A DNA stretch of 64,000 nucleotides from Lysobacter changpingensis (lineage in GTDB: Bacteria; Pseudomonadota; Gammaproteobacteria; Xanthomonadales; Xanthomonadaceae). Shown here piece by piece: positions 43,019 to 51,284 of the stretch. Position numbers and translations under genes: made by a program. The DNA is taken from contig NZ_JADWPE010000003.1 of the NCBI RefSeq assembly GCF_017308985.1, positions 1-64,000 on the forward strand, written 5' to 3'. Position 1 is the stretch's first letter. Every line of letters starts with the position of its first letter. The notes below the pieces were generated by a model. The model was given only the letters and a program-made list of their open reading frames with translations. It did no database searches and was not told the origin of the DNA.

Positions 43019-44596
43019 TCATGGCGACACCGGCCCGCCGATCGCGAGGTAGTCGTAATCCAGCGGGCGTTCCGGGTTCGACACGACGATGCGGTTGTGC
43101 CCGGCCTTGAGCGGCGCGGTGAACCGCGCCTCGCGCCAGCCTTCGGCGCTGGTGGGCTCGACGCCGCCGGCCGCCGCATCGCCGTTGACGCGCAGTCGCG
43201 GCGCGGCGGCGAAACCGATGTCGGCGAAGCGCACGGTGATCTCGCGCGGGCCGGCCTCGCCGACGACCACGTCGAAGGCCAGCGCCGCATCCGGGCCGCT
43301 GGCCAGGCGTACCTTGCGATAGGCCGACGCGTCCACGTTGTCGATCTGCGCGCCGCCGCGACGCACGGCGTCTTCGGCTTCATAGCGGTTGAGCGCGAGT
43401 GGCGCCGACGCGAACAGGATCTCGTTGGTCTCGTCGGGCGCGGGTGCGTTCGCGGTGGAGGACGAGGTGACGTGCAACAGCGTTCCGTCGTCGCGCGGAA
43501 TCATCGCCTGCGTCCAGCCCGCGTGGATGTTGCCCGTGCGCTTGCGCACCGGCGCGCCGGCTTCCCACCACGGGCCGCGACCGCCGTCGGCGTTCCAGTA
43601 GAACGTGCGTCCGCCTGCGTCGCCGCCACCGCCGGCGCGTTGCGCGGCGACGACGATCACGCCGTCGGGCGTTTCGCCCGGCAACCAGCGGATGGTCGGG
43701 CAGGCGGACGGATACGCGCCGGACGCGGTCTGGATCGGCGTGCCGCGATCGCCCGCGTCGCCCCAGTCCAGCCCGTCGCGGCTGAACTTGATGTGCACCT
43801 GGCCGTTGCGTGCGCCGCCGGTGTTGTCGATGTTCTCGTAGACCATCGCGTAGCCGCGGCCGGGAATGCGTTCGACGATCGCCATGCCCGGACGCTCCAC
43901 GCCGCCCGGAAGCGCGACGTCGAAGACTTCCTTGCCCCAGGTGCGTCCGCCGTCGGTCGACACCCGATGCGCGAGCAACTGGTTGAAGCCCTGTGCCTTG
44001 TGCTGTTCGGTCGAGTAGAAGACCACCATGCGGCCGTCGTCGAGCACAACGATGTACGGCTCCCACACGCCCTTGTTCAAGCGGTCCGAGGGCTGGCCGC
44101 CACCCTTCACGATGCTGCTGCGATACGTCCACGTCTTGCCGCCGTCGCGGCTGGCGTAGAGCTGCAGGTCCTGGTCGGTGATGCGCTCGTCGCCGTCGCG
44201 ACGGATCGCGTTCGCCGCCAGCAGCAGCGTGCCTGCGGGAAGATCGCCGCTGCTGCGCGCCAGTTCGCTCAGGTGCGGCTGCCAGCGCAGGGCCCAGGAG
44301 CGGTCGCCGCGATGCGCCGTTTCGTCGACCGAGCCGATGCGCTTGAAACTGTCGCCATCGTCGCGGCTTTCGAACAGCGGCACGTTGCCCGGACCGGACG
44401 GCTCGTACACCAGCAGCAGGCGGCCGTTGTCGTCGGCGTTCGACTGGTGCGCGAGCTTCACCGCCGACGCATAACCGATGCCCGGCGCGAGCTTCTGCCC
44501 GACCACGTCATCCGGCGCGTCGGCCATCGCCGCGCCCGTGCACAGCAGCACGGACGCGGCGAGCAGAGCCAGCGCGGGGGAGGGCGCGCGTCGCAT
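43019..44596 (-). CDS. Secreted sialidase-fold glycan-active protein with C-terminal CBM-like domain
   Basis: A 525-residue protein: signal peptide (about 1-24), a six-bladed propeller with Asp-box motifs (ESRDDGDSFKRI, ASRDGGKTWTYR, VSTDGGRTWGKE) to about residue 385, and a C-terminal jelly-roll module starting NRYEAEDAVRRGG, the start typical of CBM35/CBM6 galactan- or uronate-binding domains. The propeller conserves RPGMAIVERIPGRGYAMVYE. Its ATG overlaps the TonB-receptor stop (TGATG). Context suggests an exo-acting enzyme on the imported glycan; true sialidase activity is unlikely. Confidence 0.85.
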   Translation of the reverse strand: MRRAPSPALALLAASVLLCTGAAMADAPDDVVGQKLAPGIGYASAVKLAHQSNADDNGRLLLVYEPSGPGNVPLFESRDDGDSFKRIGSVDETAHRGDRSWALRWQPHLSELARSSGDLPAGTLLLAANAIRRDGDERITDQDLQLYASRDGGKTWTYRSSIVKGGGQPSDRLNKGVWEPYIVVLDDGRMVVFYSTEQHKAQGFNQLLAHRVSTDGGRTWGKEVFDVALPGGVERPGMAIVERIPGRGYAMVYENIDNTGGARNGQVHIKFSRDGLDWGDAGDRGTPIQTASGAYPSACPTIRWLPGETPDGVIVVAAQRAGGGGDAGGRTFYWNADGGRGPWWEAGAPVRKRTGNIHAGWTQAMIPRDDGTLLHVTSSSTANAPAPDETNEILFASAPLALNRYEAEDAVRRGGAQIDNVDASAYRKVRLASGPDAALAFDVVVGEAGPREITVRFADIGFAAAPRLRVNGDAAAGGVEPTSAEGWREARFTAPLKAGHNRIVVSNPERPLDYDYLAIGGPVSP

Positions 44597-47352
44597 CACA
44601 GCTTGAACCGGTAGCCCAGGCCGATGGTGCGGTCCTGGAAGCGGATGTCGCGCGGACGCGTGTCGCCATCGCCCCAGAACTGGTGCAGGTTGTTGCCCAG
44701 CAGGTTGGTCGCCGAGAGGATGACCGTCTGGCGCGGCGTCACGTCGTAGCTGACCGAGAAGTCCAGCGAGCTGGCCGGTTCGACCTGGTCTTCGTTGCCG
44801 GCCACGGTGGGCTGGGTGAAGAAGTCGATGTAGCGGCTGCGGTAACCGTAGGCCAGGCGCGCCGAGATGCCGAAGTTCTCGTAGAACAGCACCGCGTTGT
44901 AGTTGTTCTTCGACACGTTCTGCAGCGGCTGTTCGATTTCCGGGCCGCCGATGAAGGCCGGCGAACGCGTCGAACCGTCGATGTAGGTGTAGTTGAACTG
45001 CGCGCCCAGGCCGCTCCACGCGCCGGGCAGGAAGTCGAAGGTCTGCTGCCAGGCGAACTCGACGCCCTGCAGGTGGCCGCTGCCGGCGCTCTGCGGGGAC
45101 GACAGTTCGAAGTCCTCGCCGCCGATGACGACGTTGGTGACGTAGTTCTGGATGTAGCCGTCGATGTCGCGATAGAACAGGCCCAGGCTGGTGTAGCCCA
45201 CCGGCGAGAAGTACCACTCCAGCGACGCGTCGTAGTTCATCGACTCGATCGGCGTCAGGTCCGGGTTGCCGGACGAGGCGATGCCGGCGCGGTTGATCGT
45301 GCCCGGGTTGAGCGAGATCGACGGATTGAGCGCGCCGAAATCCGGATAGCTCAGCGTCTTCGCCGCGACCAGTCGAAGCTGCCACTCATCGTTGAAGTGC
45401 AGGTTCATGCTGGCGTTGGGCAGCGTGTTGGTGTCCTTGGTGTTGCGCGAGATCGGACTGTAGACGCCGGTGGAGGCATCGAAGGAGAACGCGTTGAGGT
45501 CGCGCTCCACGCGCTCCACGCGCACGCCGACCAGGCCGTCGACGCGCAGGCCGAACATCTCGGTGTCGTACTTCGCCTGCAGGTAGCCGGCGAGCTTTTC
45601 CTCGCCGATGTCGAAGAAGCGGCCGGGGTTTTCCGCCGCCAGGCCCGGGTCCAGGCCGTACAGCTGGCGCAGGTAGTCGGCGCTGTCGATCAGCGTGTCG
45701 TAGCACGGCGTCAGCCAGCTCTGGTGCAGGGCGTCGTTGCCGCGCTTGCTGCAGAAGAAGTCCATGCCCGGCAGGCGCGCGATGACCTGGTTGTCCGGGT
45801 TCGGATTGGCCGTGATGTTGCCGGTGCCGGCGCCGCCCGGCGGCGGCGTGGAGATCTCGACGGAGCCCTTCGCCTGCGCGCTGCGGTCGGCGTAGCGCAG
45901 GCCGAACTGCAGCGACGCGATCGGACCTTCGATGAAGTCGAAACGGCCGTCGCCGCGCCAGGCGTTCTCCTCGCCGTACGAATAGCCCCAGGTCTGGAAC
46001 AGGCCGTTGAGGTAGAAGCGCGAGGGATCCAGCGCCGGATCGCCCTGCAGGTACCAGTTCTGGTGGCGGCCGGAGGTGCCTTCCCAGACGGTGGTGATCG
46101 GACCGGAGAGGAAGGTGTCGATGATGAAGTTCTCGTCGCGGTAGTAACCCGACGTGCGCGAGAACTCGGTGGACAGGTGCAGCTGGTCGCCATCCCACTT
46201 CACGCCGAGCGCGTTCTGGATGTCCTGCCCGCGCTGCTTGTGCGCCTGCGTGCTGGTCGCGGCGTACGTGTCGCCGGTCCACACGCCGTTGGAGGCATCG
46301 CAGATGGTCTGCCCGGCCAGCGGGCCGTCGAGCTGGTTCGGATAGCAGTGGCCGGTCACGCCGAGCTGCGACGGCGTCACCACGCCGACCGGGAAGGTGA
46401 AGTAGAACGCGTTGGAATAGCTGTCGCGCACCCAGTCGTACAGGCCTTCCAGGTAGATCTCGGTGTCCTCGCGCGGCTTCCACTGCAACGCGTAGTTGAA
46501 TGCGCCGCGCTCGCGGTAGCCGTCGTTGTAGGAGGTGCCCCAGCCGTTGGGCGCAGCGATCAGGTTGCCGTCGGCGGTGCGGATCGGCTCGCCCGTGCCG
46601 TCGGTGACGACCTTCGGGAAATCGCCCCACACCGCGTCGTACGCGTATTCCTTCGCCTGGTAGCCGAAGTTGACCAGCGCGCCGAACTCGCCGGCGTCGG
46701 TGTCCCAGCGATCGCTGAGCATCAGGCTCGCGTTCGGATCGACGCTGCCGCCGTACTCGCTGTGGGTGGCGGTATAGGTGCCGGCGATCTCGCGGCCATC
46801 GAAATCGAACGGACGGCGCAGCTGGATGTCCACAAGACCGGCAATGCCGCCGAGAGGGAGGGAGGCCTCGGATGTCTTGTACACGCTGAGCGTCCTGACC
46901 GCGGTCGCCGGCAGGTTCTGGAATGCGAAGCCACGGCCGGAGCTGGAGAAGATCTCGCGGCCGTTGAGCGTGGTGATGACGTTGGGCAGGCCGCGGATCA
47001 CGACGTTCGTGGTCTCGCCCTGGTTGCCCTGCGCGATCTGCACGCCGGTGACGCGCTGCAAAGCGTCGGCGACGCTGTTGTCGGGCAGCTTGCCGATGTC
47101 CTCGGCGACGATCGAATCCACGACCATGGCCGCGTCCTGCTTGAGGGCCTGCGCGGTTTCCAGGCTCTGGCGCAGCGCGGTCACCGTGACGGTGTCCAGT
47201 TGGGTCGCTTCCTGCGACGAGGCCGGTTGCGCCTGCTGGGCGGTGGCGTCGGCGGCGCCGGTGGTGGCGTCCTGCGCGTGCGCCAGCGGCGGCAGCACCA
47301 GCGCGGACAGGATCGACAGCGACAGCAGCGAACGTGGGAAGCGGCGGTTCAT
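44596..47352 (-). CDS. TonB-dependent receptor of the carbohydrate-uptake type
   Basis: A 918-residue outer-membrane receptor: signal peptide (about 1-27), a TonB box region (TQLDTVTVTALRQSLETAQA), plug domain (DSIVAEDIGKLPDNSVADAL, GVQIAQGNQGETTNVVIRGL) and a 22-strand barrel ending FQDRTIGLGYRFKL. The LPDNSVADALQRVTGVQI wording is the form of Xanthomonas carbohydrate (CUT) receptors rather than siderophore receptors. Gene neighbours (glycosidases on both sides) support import of oligosaccharides. ATG 47352 is set by the signal peptide. Confidence 0.94.
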   Translation of the reverse strand: MNRRFPRSLLSLSILSALVLPPLAHAQDATTGAADATAQQAQPASSQEATQLDTVTVTALRQSLETAQALKQDAAMVVDSIVAEDIGKLPDNSVADALQRVTGVQIAQGNQGETTNVVIRGLPNVITTLNGREIFSSSGRGFAFQNLPATAVRTLSVYKTSEASLPLGGIAGLVDIQLRRPFDFDGREIAGTYTATHSEYGGSVDPNASLMLSDRWDTDAGEFGALVNFGYQAKEYAYDAVWGDFPKVVTDGTGEPIRTADGNLIAAPNGWGTSYNDGYRERGAFNYALQWKPREDTEIYLEGLYDWVRDSYSNAFYFTFPVGVVTPSQLGVTGHCYPNQLDGPLAGQTICDASNGVWTGDTYAATSTQAHKQRGQDIQNALGVKWDGDQLHLSTEFSRTSGYYRDENFIIDTFLSGPITTVWEGTSGRHQNWYLQGDPALDPSRFYLNGLFQTWGYSYGEENAWRGDGRFDFIEGPIASLQFGLRYADRSAQAKGSVEISTPPPGGAGTGNITANPNPDNQVIARLPGMDFFCSKRGNDALHQSWLTPCYDTLIDSADYLRQLYGLDPGLAAENPGRFFDIGEEKLAGYLQAKYDTEMFGLRVDGLVGVRVERVERDLNAFSFDASTGVYSPISRNTKDTNTLPNASMNLHFNDEWQLRLVAAKTLSYPDFGALNPSISLNPGTINRAGIASSGNPDLTPIESMNYDASLEWYFSPVGYTSLGLFYRDIDGYIQNYVTNVVIGGEDFELSSPQSAGSGHLQGVEFAWQQTFDFLPGAWSGLGAQFNYTYIDGSTRSPAFIGGPEIEQPLQNVSKNNYNAVLFYENFGISARLAYGYRSRYIDFFTQPTVAGNEDQVEPASSLDFSVSYDVTPRQTVILSATNLLGNNLHQFWGDGDTRPRDIRFQDRTIGLGYRFKL

Positions 47353-47418
47353 GGGATCGTCTCCGGACGAATGGCGTGGGTGTCCGCGGCGGCCACGGGG
47401 CCGCGCGCGGATCACGGA

Positions 47419-48585
47419 TCAGAGGGCGGGAACTTCGTTCTTCGGGGCGCGGGTGAGGGCGCGGATGATCTCGATCTCGCGCGCGCGATACGGCTTTCCA
47501 TCGCCATGCAGCAGATCGTGGAACCACAGCGTCGGCGGCTTCTGCGTGTACGGACGCTCCCACGAATCCCACGGGAAGCGCGTCTGCGTCTTGCCGTCGA
47601 CGAAGCCCCAGTTGTACATGCCGACGTTGAGCTTCTTCGCCACCGGCAGCACGCCGTCGATGGTCGAACCGGCGCCGCGCGCGAGGTATTCGGTGCACAG
47701 CAGCGGCCGGCCGTAGACCTGCAGCTCCTGCACGCGCTGGGCGAAATCCTCCGGCCAAGCGTAGGTGTGGAACGAGATGACGTCGGACAGCTCGATCTGC
47801 GCCTTCTCGACGCGGTTCAGGCCTTCGAGCTTGTTCCAGTCGGGGTTGTGCCACAGGCCGCTGGTGAGCGGCTGGGTCGGCTTCTGCGTGCGGGCCCAGG
47901 CGAAGGCCTTCGGCAGCAACTCGGCGACGCGGTCGAACTTGTGCTTGCTTTCGCGCGGCTGGTAGTAGCCGCTGCCGCCGCCTTCGTTGTCCGGCTCGTT
48001 CCAGATGTCCCAGGCGAGCACGCGATCGTCCTTGGCGAAGCTGCCGACGATGTCCTTCACGTACGCCTCAAGGCGCGCGTGCTGCTTCGGATCGTCCAGC
48101 GCGGCCGTGCCCGGACCCTGCACCCAGCCGGAGTTGTGCACGCCGGGAATCGGCGGACGCTGCGGGCCGAGCTTCGGATCCGGGTCCCAGCACGAGTCGA
48201 ACAGCACCAGCATCGGCTTGATGCCGTGCTTCGCGGAAATCTGCAGGAAGGTTTCGAGGCGGCGCTTGAAGCCCTTCGGGTCCTGGTGCCAGGCCATGTC
48301 GTGCAGGAACACGCGCATGGTGTTCATGCCCATGTCCTGCGCCCAGCCCAGTTCCAGGTCGATGCGCTTGGGATCGAACGTGTCGGCCTGCCACATCTCC
48401 AGCTGGTTGATTGCGTTGGCGGGGATGTAGTTGCTGCCGACCAGCCACGGCTGCTTCGCGTACCAGGCGTTCGCTTCGGCCTGCGACCAGCGTTCGCCGT
48501 CGGCCGCATGCGCGAGGGGCGCGCCCGCCAGTACGACGGCAGCCAGCACCAGCGAGGCGAATCGTTGCGGTAGCCATTTCAACAT
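47419..48585 (-). CDS. Secreted clan GH-A glycoside hydrolase (GH5-like)
   Basis: A 388-residue enzyme with a signal peptide (1-27, ending APLAHA). The TIM-barrel carries the acid/base Glu197 in LAWDIWNEPDN and the nucleophile Glu299 in RPLLCTEYLARG, with SFHTYAWPED between them. This matches cellulase-type clan GH-A proteins often labelled 1,4-beta-xylanase. In this locus a beta-galactan or arabinogalactan backbone is the more likely target (inference). AAGGAG nine bases upstream fixes ATG 48585. Next gene downstream is the TonB receptor. Confidence 0.88.
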   Translation of the reverse strand: MLKWLPQRFASLVLAAVVLAGAPLAHAADGERWSQAEANAWYAKQPWLVGSNYIPANAINQLEMWQADTFDPKRIDLELGWAQDMGMNTMRVFLHDMAWHQDPKGFKRRLETFLQISAKHGIKPMLVLFDSCWDPDPKLGPQRPPIPGVHNSGWVQGPGTAALDDPKQHARLEAYVKDIVGSFAKDDRVLAWDIWNEPDNEGGGSGYYQPRESKHKFDRVAELLPKAFAWARTQKPTQPLTSGLWHNPDWNKLEGLNRVEKAQIELSDVISFHTYAWPEDFAQRVQELQVYGRPLLCTEYLARGAGSTIDGVLPVAKKLNVGMYNWGFVDGKTQTRFPWDSWERPYTQKPPTLWFHDLLHGDGKPYRAREIEIIRALTRAPKNEVPAL

Positions 48586-48609
48586 CGGGAGCATCTCCTT
48601 TCTGCGTAT

Positions 48610-48637
48610 GCGTTCTGCGTTCTGCGTTCTGCGTTCT
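48610..48637. repeat. Four tandem GCGTTCT heptamers
   Basis: Four exact copies of GCGTTCT lie 24 bases upstream of the GH5-like gene, within the 128-base gap after the epimerase gene. Variable numbers of this heptamer are common between genes in xanthomonads and could vary by slippage. Confidence 0.8.
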
Positions 48638-48713
48638 GACGGGCATGCCTCCGGCATCCACGACGGCCGTGGCCGTCGCGTGGCAGGTGGCAATGGACCG
48701 CGTGGGGGCCGGT

Positions 48714-49859
48714 TTACGGCTTCGCGCGGGCGCCCTGATCGGTGGTGAAGCGGTAGACCATGCGGTTCACGTACTGCTTGCCCGGAACAAGCCGCGCCGA
48801 ACCGAAGGACGGCTGGTTCGGCGTGTCGGGGAACAACTGCGGTTCGAGCACGAAGGCATCGCCCTGGCGATACACCTGGCCGCGCTTGCCGACCGTGGTG
48901 CCGTCGAGGAAGTTGCCGGAATAGAACTGCAATCCGGGCTGCGCGGACGACAGCGTCATCACGCGGCCGGAGCGCGGGTCGTGCACGCGCGCGACCTCAC
49001 GCGGCTGCTTCGCGATGCTGCGGCTGACGACCCAGTTGTGGTCGTAGCCACGGCCGCGCAGCAACTGCGGTTCCGAACCGGTGCGAAGGTCGCGGCCGAT
49101 CGGCTTGGCGGTGCGGAAATCGAACACGGTGCCCGCGACCGGCACGACTTCGCCGGTGGGGATGAGCGTCTCGTCGACCGGCGTGTACGCATCGGCGGCG
49201 ATGGTGAGTTCGTGGTCCATCGCCGTGCCCGAACCTTCGCCGGAGAGGTTCCAGTACGCGTGGTTGCTCAGGTTGACGATGGTCGGCGCGTCGGTGGTCG
49301 CGCGGTACTCGATGGCGAGCGTGCCGTCGCCTTCGAGCGCGTAGCTCGCGGTGACGGTGAGCTTGCCGGGATAGCCCTGGTCGCCGTCCGGGCTGACGTA
49401 GCGCAGCGTGGCGCGATCGGGCTTCGCCTCGACCACCTCCCACACCACCTTGTCGAAGCCGCGCGTGCCGCCGTGCAGGGTGTTGGGGCCGTCGTTGGTC
49501 GGAATGGCGTACTGCTTGCCGTCGAGCGTGAACCTGCCCTTGGCGATGCGGTTGGCGAAGCGGCCGACGATCGTGCCGAAGTACTGCGGCTTGGCGAGCG
49601 TGGCGTCGAGCGTGGCGTCGGCCAGGATGACGTCGGCGTACTTGCCGTCGCGATCGGGCACCTGCAACGCGTGCAGCGCGGCGCCGAGCGTCCACAGTTG
49701 CGCCTGCATGCCGCTGCCGTCGCGCAGCGTGATCGATTCGACCTTCGTTCCGTCCGGCAGCGTGCCGACGACGGTGCGTTCCTGGGCGCCTGCGGCACCC
49801 GTCGCCGCGAGCGCCAGCGCGCCCATGCACCAACCCGCGATCCCCTTGCGAAGCCCCAT
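48714..49859 (-). CDS. galM: Periplasmic aldose 1-epimerase
   Basis: A 381-residue galactose mutarotase with a signal peptide (to about residue 27, ending ATGAAGA). The catalytic features are visible: FANRIAKGRFTLDGKQY, NTLHGGTRGFDKVVW (substrate-binding His), LSNHAYWNLSGEG (acid His) and FVLEPQLFPDTPNQPSF (base Glu). It interconverts alpha and beta galactose before transport or oxidation. A 19-bp GntR-type site lies 52 bases upstream, and the GH5, TonB receptor and sialidase-fold genes follow on the same strand. Confidence 0.93.
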   Translation of the reverse strand: MGLRKGIAGWCMGALALAATGAAGAQERTVVGTLPDGTKVESITLRDGSGMQAQLWTLGAALHALQVPDRDGKYADVILADATLDATLAKPQYFGTIVGRFANRIAKGRFTLDGKQYAIPTNDGPNTLHGGTRGFDKVVWEVVEAKPDRATLRYVSPDGDQGYPGKLTVTASYALEGDGTLAIEYRATTDAPTIVNLSNHAYWNLSGEGSGTAMDHELTIAADAYTPVDETLIPTGEVVPVAGTVFDFRTAKPIGRDLRTGSEPQLLRGRGYDHNWVVSRSIAKQPREVARVHDPRSGRVMTLSSAQPGLQFYSGNFLDGTTVGKRGQVYRQGDAFVLEPQLFPDTPNQPSFGSARLVPGKQYVNRMVYRFTTDQGARAKP

Positions 49860-49910
49860 CACTCTCGACCCTCCCGAACACGGCCCTTGGCAGCGTGGGA
49901 CAGACAAAAA

Positions 49911-49929
49911 CATATAATCAGACAATATG
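49911..49929. promoter_or_regulatory. Putative GntR operator, site 2
   Basis: CATATAATCAGACAATATG, 19 bp with two mismatched pairs, 52 bases upstream of the aldose epimerase gene. It shares 14 of 19 positions with site 1 and 16 of 19 with site 3 when read in the same sense. Confidence 0.65.
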
Positions 49930-50059
49930 CACGTTGCGCCGCAACACGGTGAGGGCAGCAATCGCACAGGTTGCGGTGAAGAATCTGGCAAGAAGCGCAA
50001 ACCATGTGCGCCAACGGGCGAAAGCAGCGGCGCCGGATCACCAGGCTCGTCCAGCCTTT

Positions 50060-50128
50060 GTAGCCCGGGTAAGCGCAGCGCACCCGGGGCGCGGCAAGCC
50101 TTCCGGGTCGCTGCGCTCACCCGGCTAC
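50060..50128. repeat. Long inverted repeat of the TAGCCCGGGTAAGCG family
   Basis: GTAGCCCGGGTAAGCGCAGC pairs with CGCTGCGCTCACCCGGCTAC at the other end, forming a long hairpin 27 bases past the dgoK stop. A second member lies at 61675-61770. This is a common dispersed repeat of xanthomonads and could act as a terminator. Confidence 0.75.
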
Positions 50129-50154
50129 GAGAGCAACGCGTGCGTGATGGCGGA

Positions 50155-51078
50155 TCAGCGAGCGCGAACCCGCGCATCGATCTCCACGAACCCGCGCGCG
50201 ATCGCATCGGCCGACGCCACGGTGCGCGACGTCAGTCCCAGTTCCTCCAGCGCCGCCGCGTACAGCGCGCACACGGCGGGCGAGCCCACCAGGGGGATCG
50301 CGACGTCGTCGCGGCGTGGAAACAGCGCCAGCGCATCCGCGATCTCGGAGCCGATCAACAATCCGCGCAGGTACGCGCTGGCGTCCGCCTTCGGGAGCAT
50401 TCCGCGAATCACCCGCGCACGCGCGCCGAAGAGCAGCGCGCCGAGCCCCAGGGTGCGCGACGCACTCGTGCGAACGCCGTCGCGGAAGGCGTGGCCATCG
50501 CGGCCAGCGCCTTCGACGATCGACGCGAGCAGGCCCGCGGCGGTGAGCCGGTCGTAGACCTCGCCCGACATCGCGGTCATGAACTCGACCACGCGACCGT
50601 CCGCGATCGCGACCCACTTGGTGTGCGTGCCCGGCAGCGCGACCAGGGGCGCATCGCCGAGCCGGCCGCTGGCGTGCAGGCCGAGCAGTTCGGTTTCCTC
50701 GCCGCGCATGACGTCCGGCGCGCCGTCGCGTTCGCGCACGCAGGCGAGTCCGGGGACGATGTGCAGCGCGAGTTCGCCGATGCGCGTGGGCACGAGGCGT
50801 TCGCACAGGCGCTCGATTCCGGCGGGGCAGTCGGCGTAGCCGGCGTCGGTCCAGCCGACGTTCGAACCGATCATTCCGGCGGCGTACACGCGGGTGGCGT
50901 GCGGCCATCGCGCGCGGACGCGGTCGGCCATCCCGACCATGCCGTCGCGTTGCAGCGAGGCCACGCCGGCGGGCGCTTCCAGCGAATCGAGCACCAAGCC
51001 GTCGGGCGCGATGAGGTGGGCGCGGAAATTCGAACTGCCCCAGTTGATGCCTACGATGGCGTCGGAGGTTTCGCTCAT
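50155..51078 (-). CDS. dgoK: 2-dehydro-3-deoxygalactonokinase
   Basis: A 307-residue sugar kinase of the DgoK family: ATP-site start IVGINWGSSNFRAHLIAPDG, GMIGSNVGWTDAGYADCPAG (the DgoK signature), ALPGTHTKWVAIADGRVVEF MTAMSGEVYD and a C-terminal helical end. It phosphorylates 2-dehydro-3-deoxygalactonate before cleavage by DgoA. It is split from the main operon by about 7 kb but shares the 19-bp operator type (51145-51163) with it. ATG 51078 begins the conserved domain. Confidence 0.95.
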   Translation of the reverse strand: MSETSDAIVGINWGSSNFRAHLIAPDGLVLDSLEAPAGVASLQRDGMVGMADRVRARWPHATRVYAAGMIGSNVGWTDAGYADCPAGIERLCERLVPTRIGELALHIVPGLACVRERDGAPDVMRGEETELLGLHASGRLGDAPLVALPGTHTKWVAIADGRVVEFMTAMSGEVYDRLTAAGLLASIVEGAGRDGHAFRDGVRTSASRTLGLGALLFGARARVIRGMLPKADASAYLRGLLIGSEIADALALFPRRDDVAIPLVGSPAVCALYAAALEELGLTSRTVASADAIARGFVEIDARVRAR

Positions 51079-51144
51079 GGCGTTGGAAGACCGGATGCAG
51101 GCCGCGCGTGCGGCGGGAATGTGCGGCACCTGTCCGGCGCCTTG

Positions 51145-51163
51145 CGAATTGTCCGATTATATG
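51145..51163. promoter_or_regulatory. Putative GntR operator, site 3 (divergent dgoK / GH43 region)
   Basis: CGAATTGTCCGATTATATG (reverse CATATAATCGGACAATTCG), 67 bases before dgoK and 122 before the GH43 gene. On the dgoK strand it contains TATAAT, so repressor binding would cover a -10 element. Confidence 0.65.
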
Positions 51164-51284
51164 TTTACGTCGATGGCCGCGCGCAATGCTCCGTGCCGGC
51201 GTCAGGAAGCCGCACGAAGCCGCGACGAATGCGAGCCGCACGCGATGCGGACGCGTTTCCTCCATCCCGCAAGGAGAAGGCCGC

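Noticed and set aside
36076-44596. Sialic acid utilisation locus
   Set aside because: Only the sialidase fold points that way; all catabolic genes are for galactose/galactonate.
44683-48573. A 1296-codon plus-strand open frame across the TonB receptor and GH5-like genes
   Set aside because: Shadow of two clear minus-strand genes; no recognisable motifs and no start signals.
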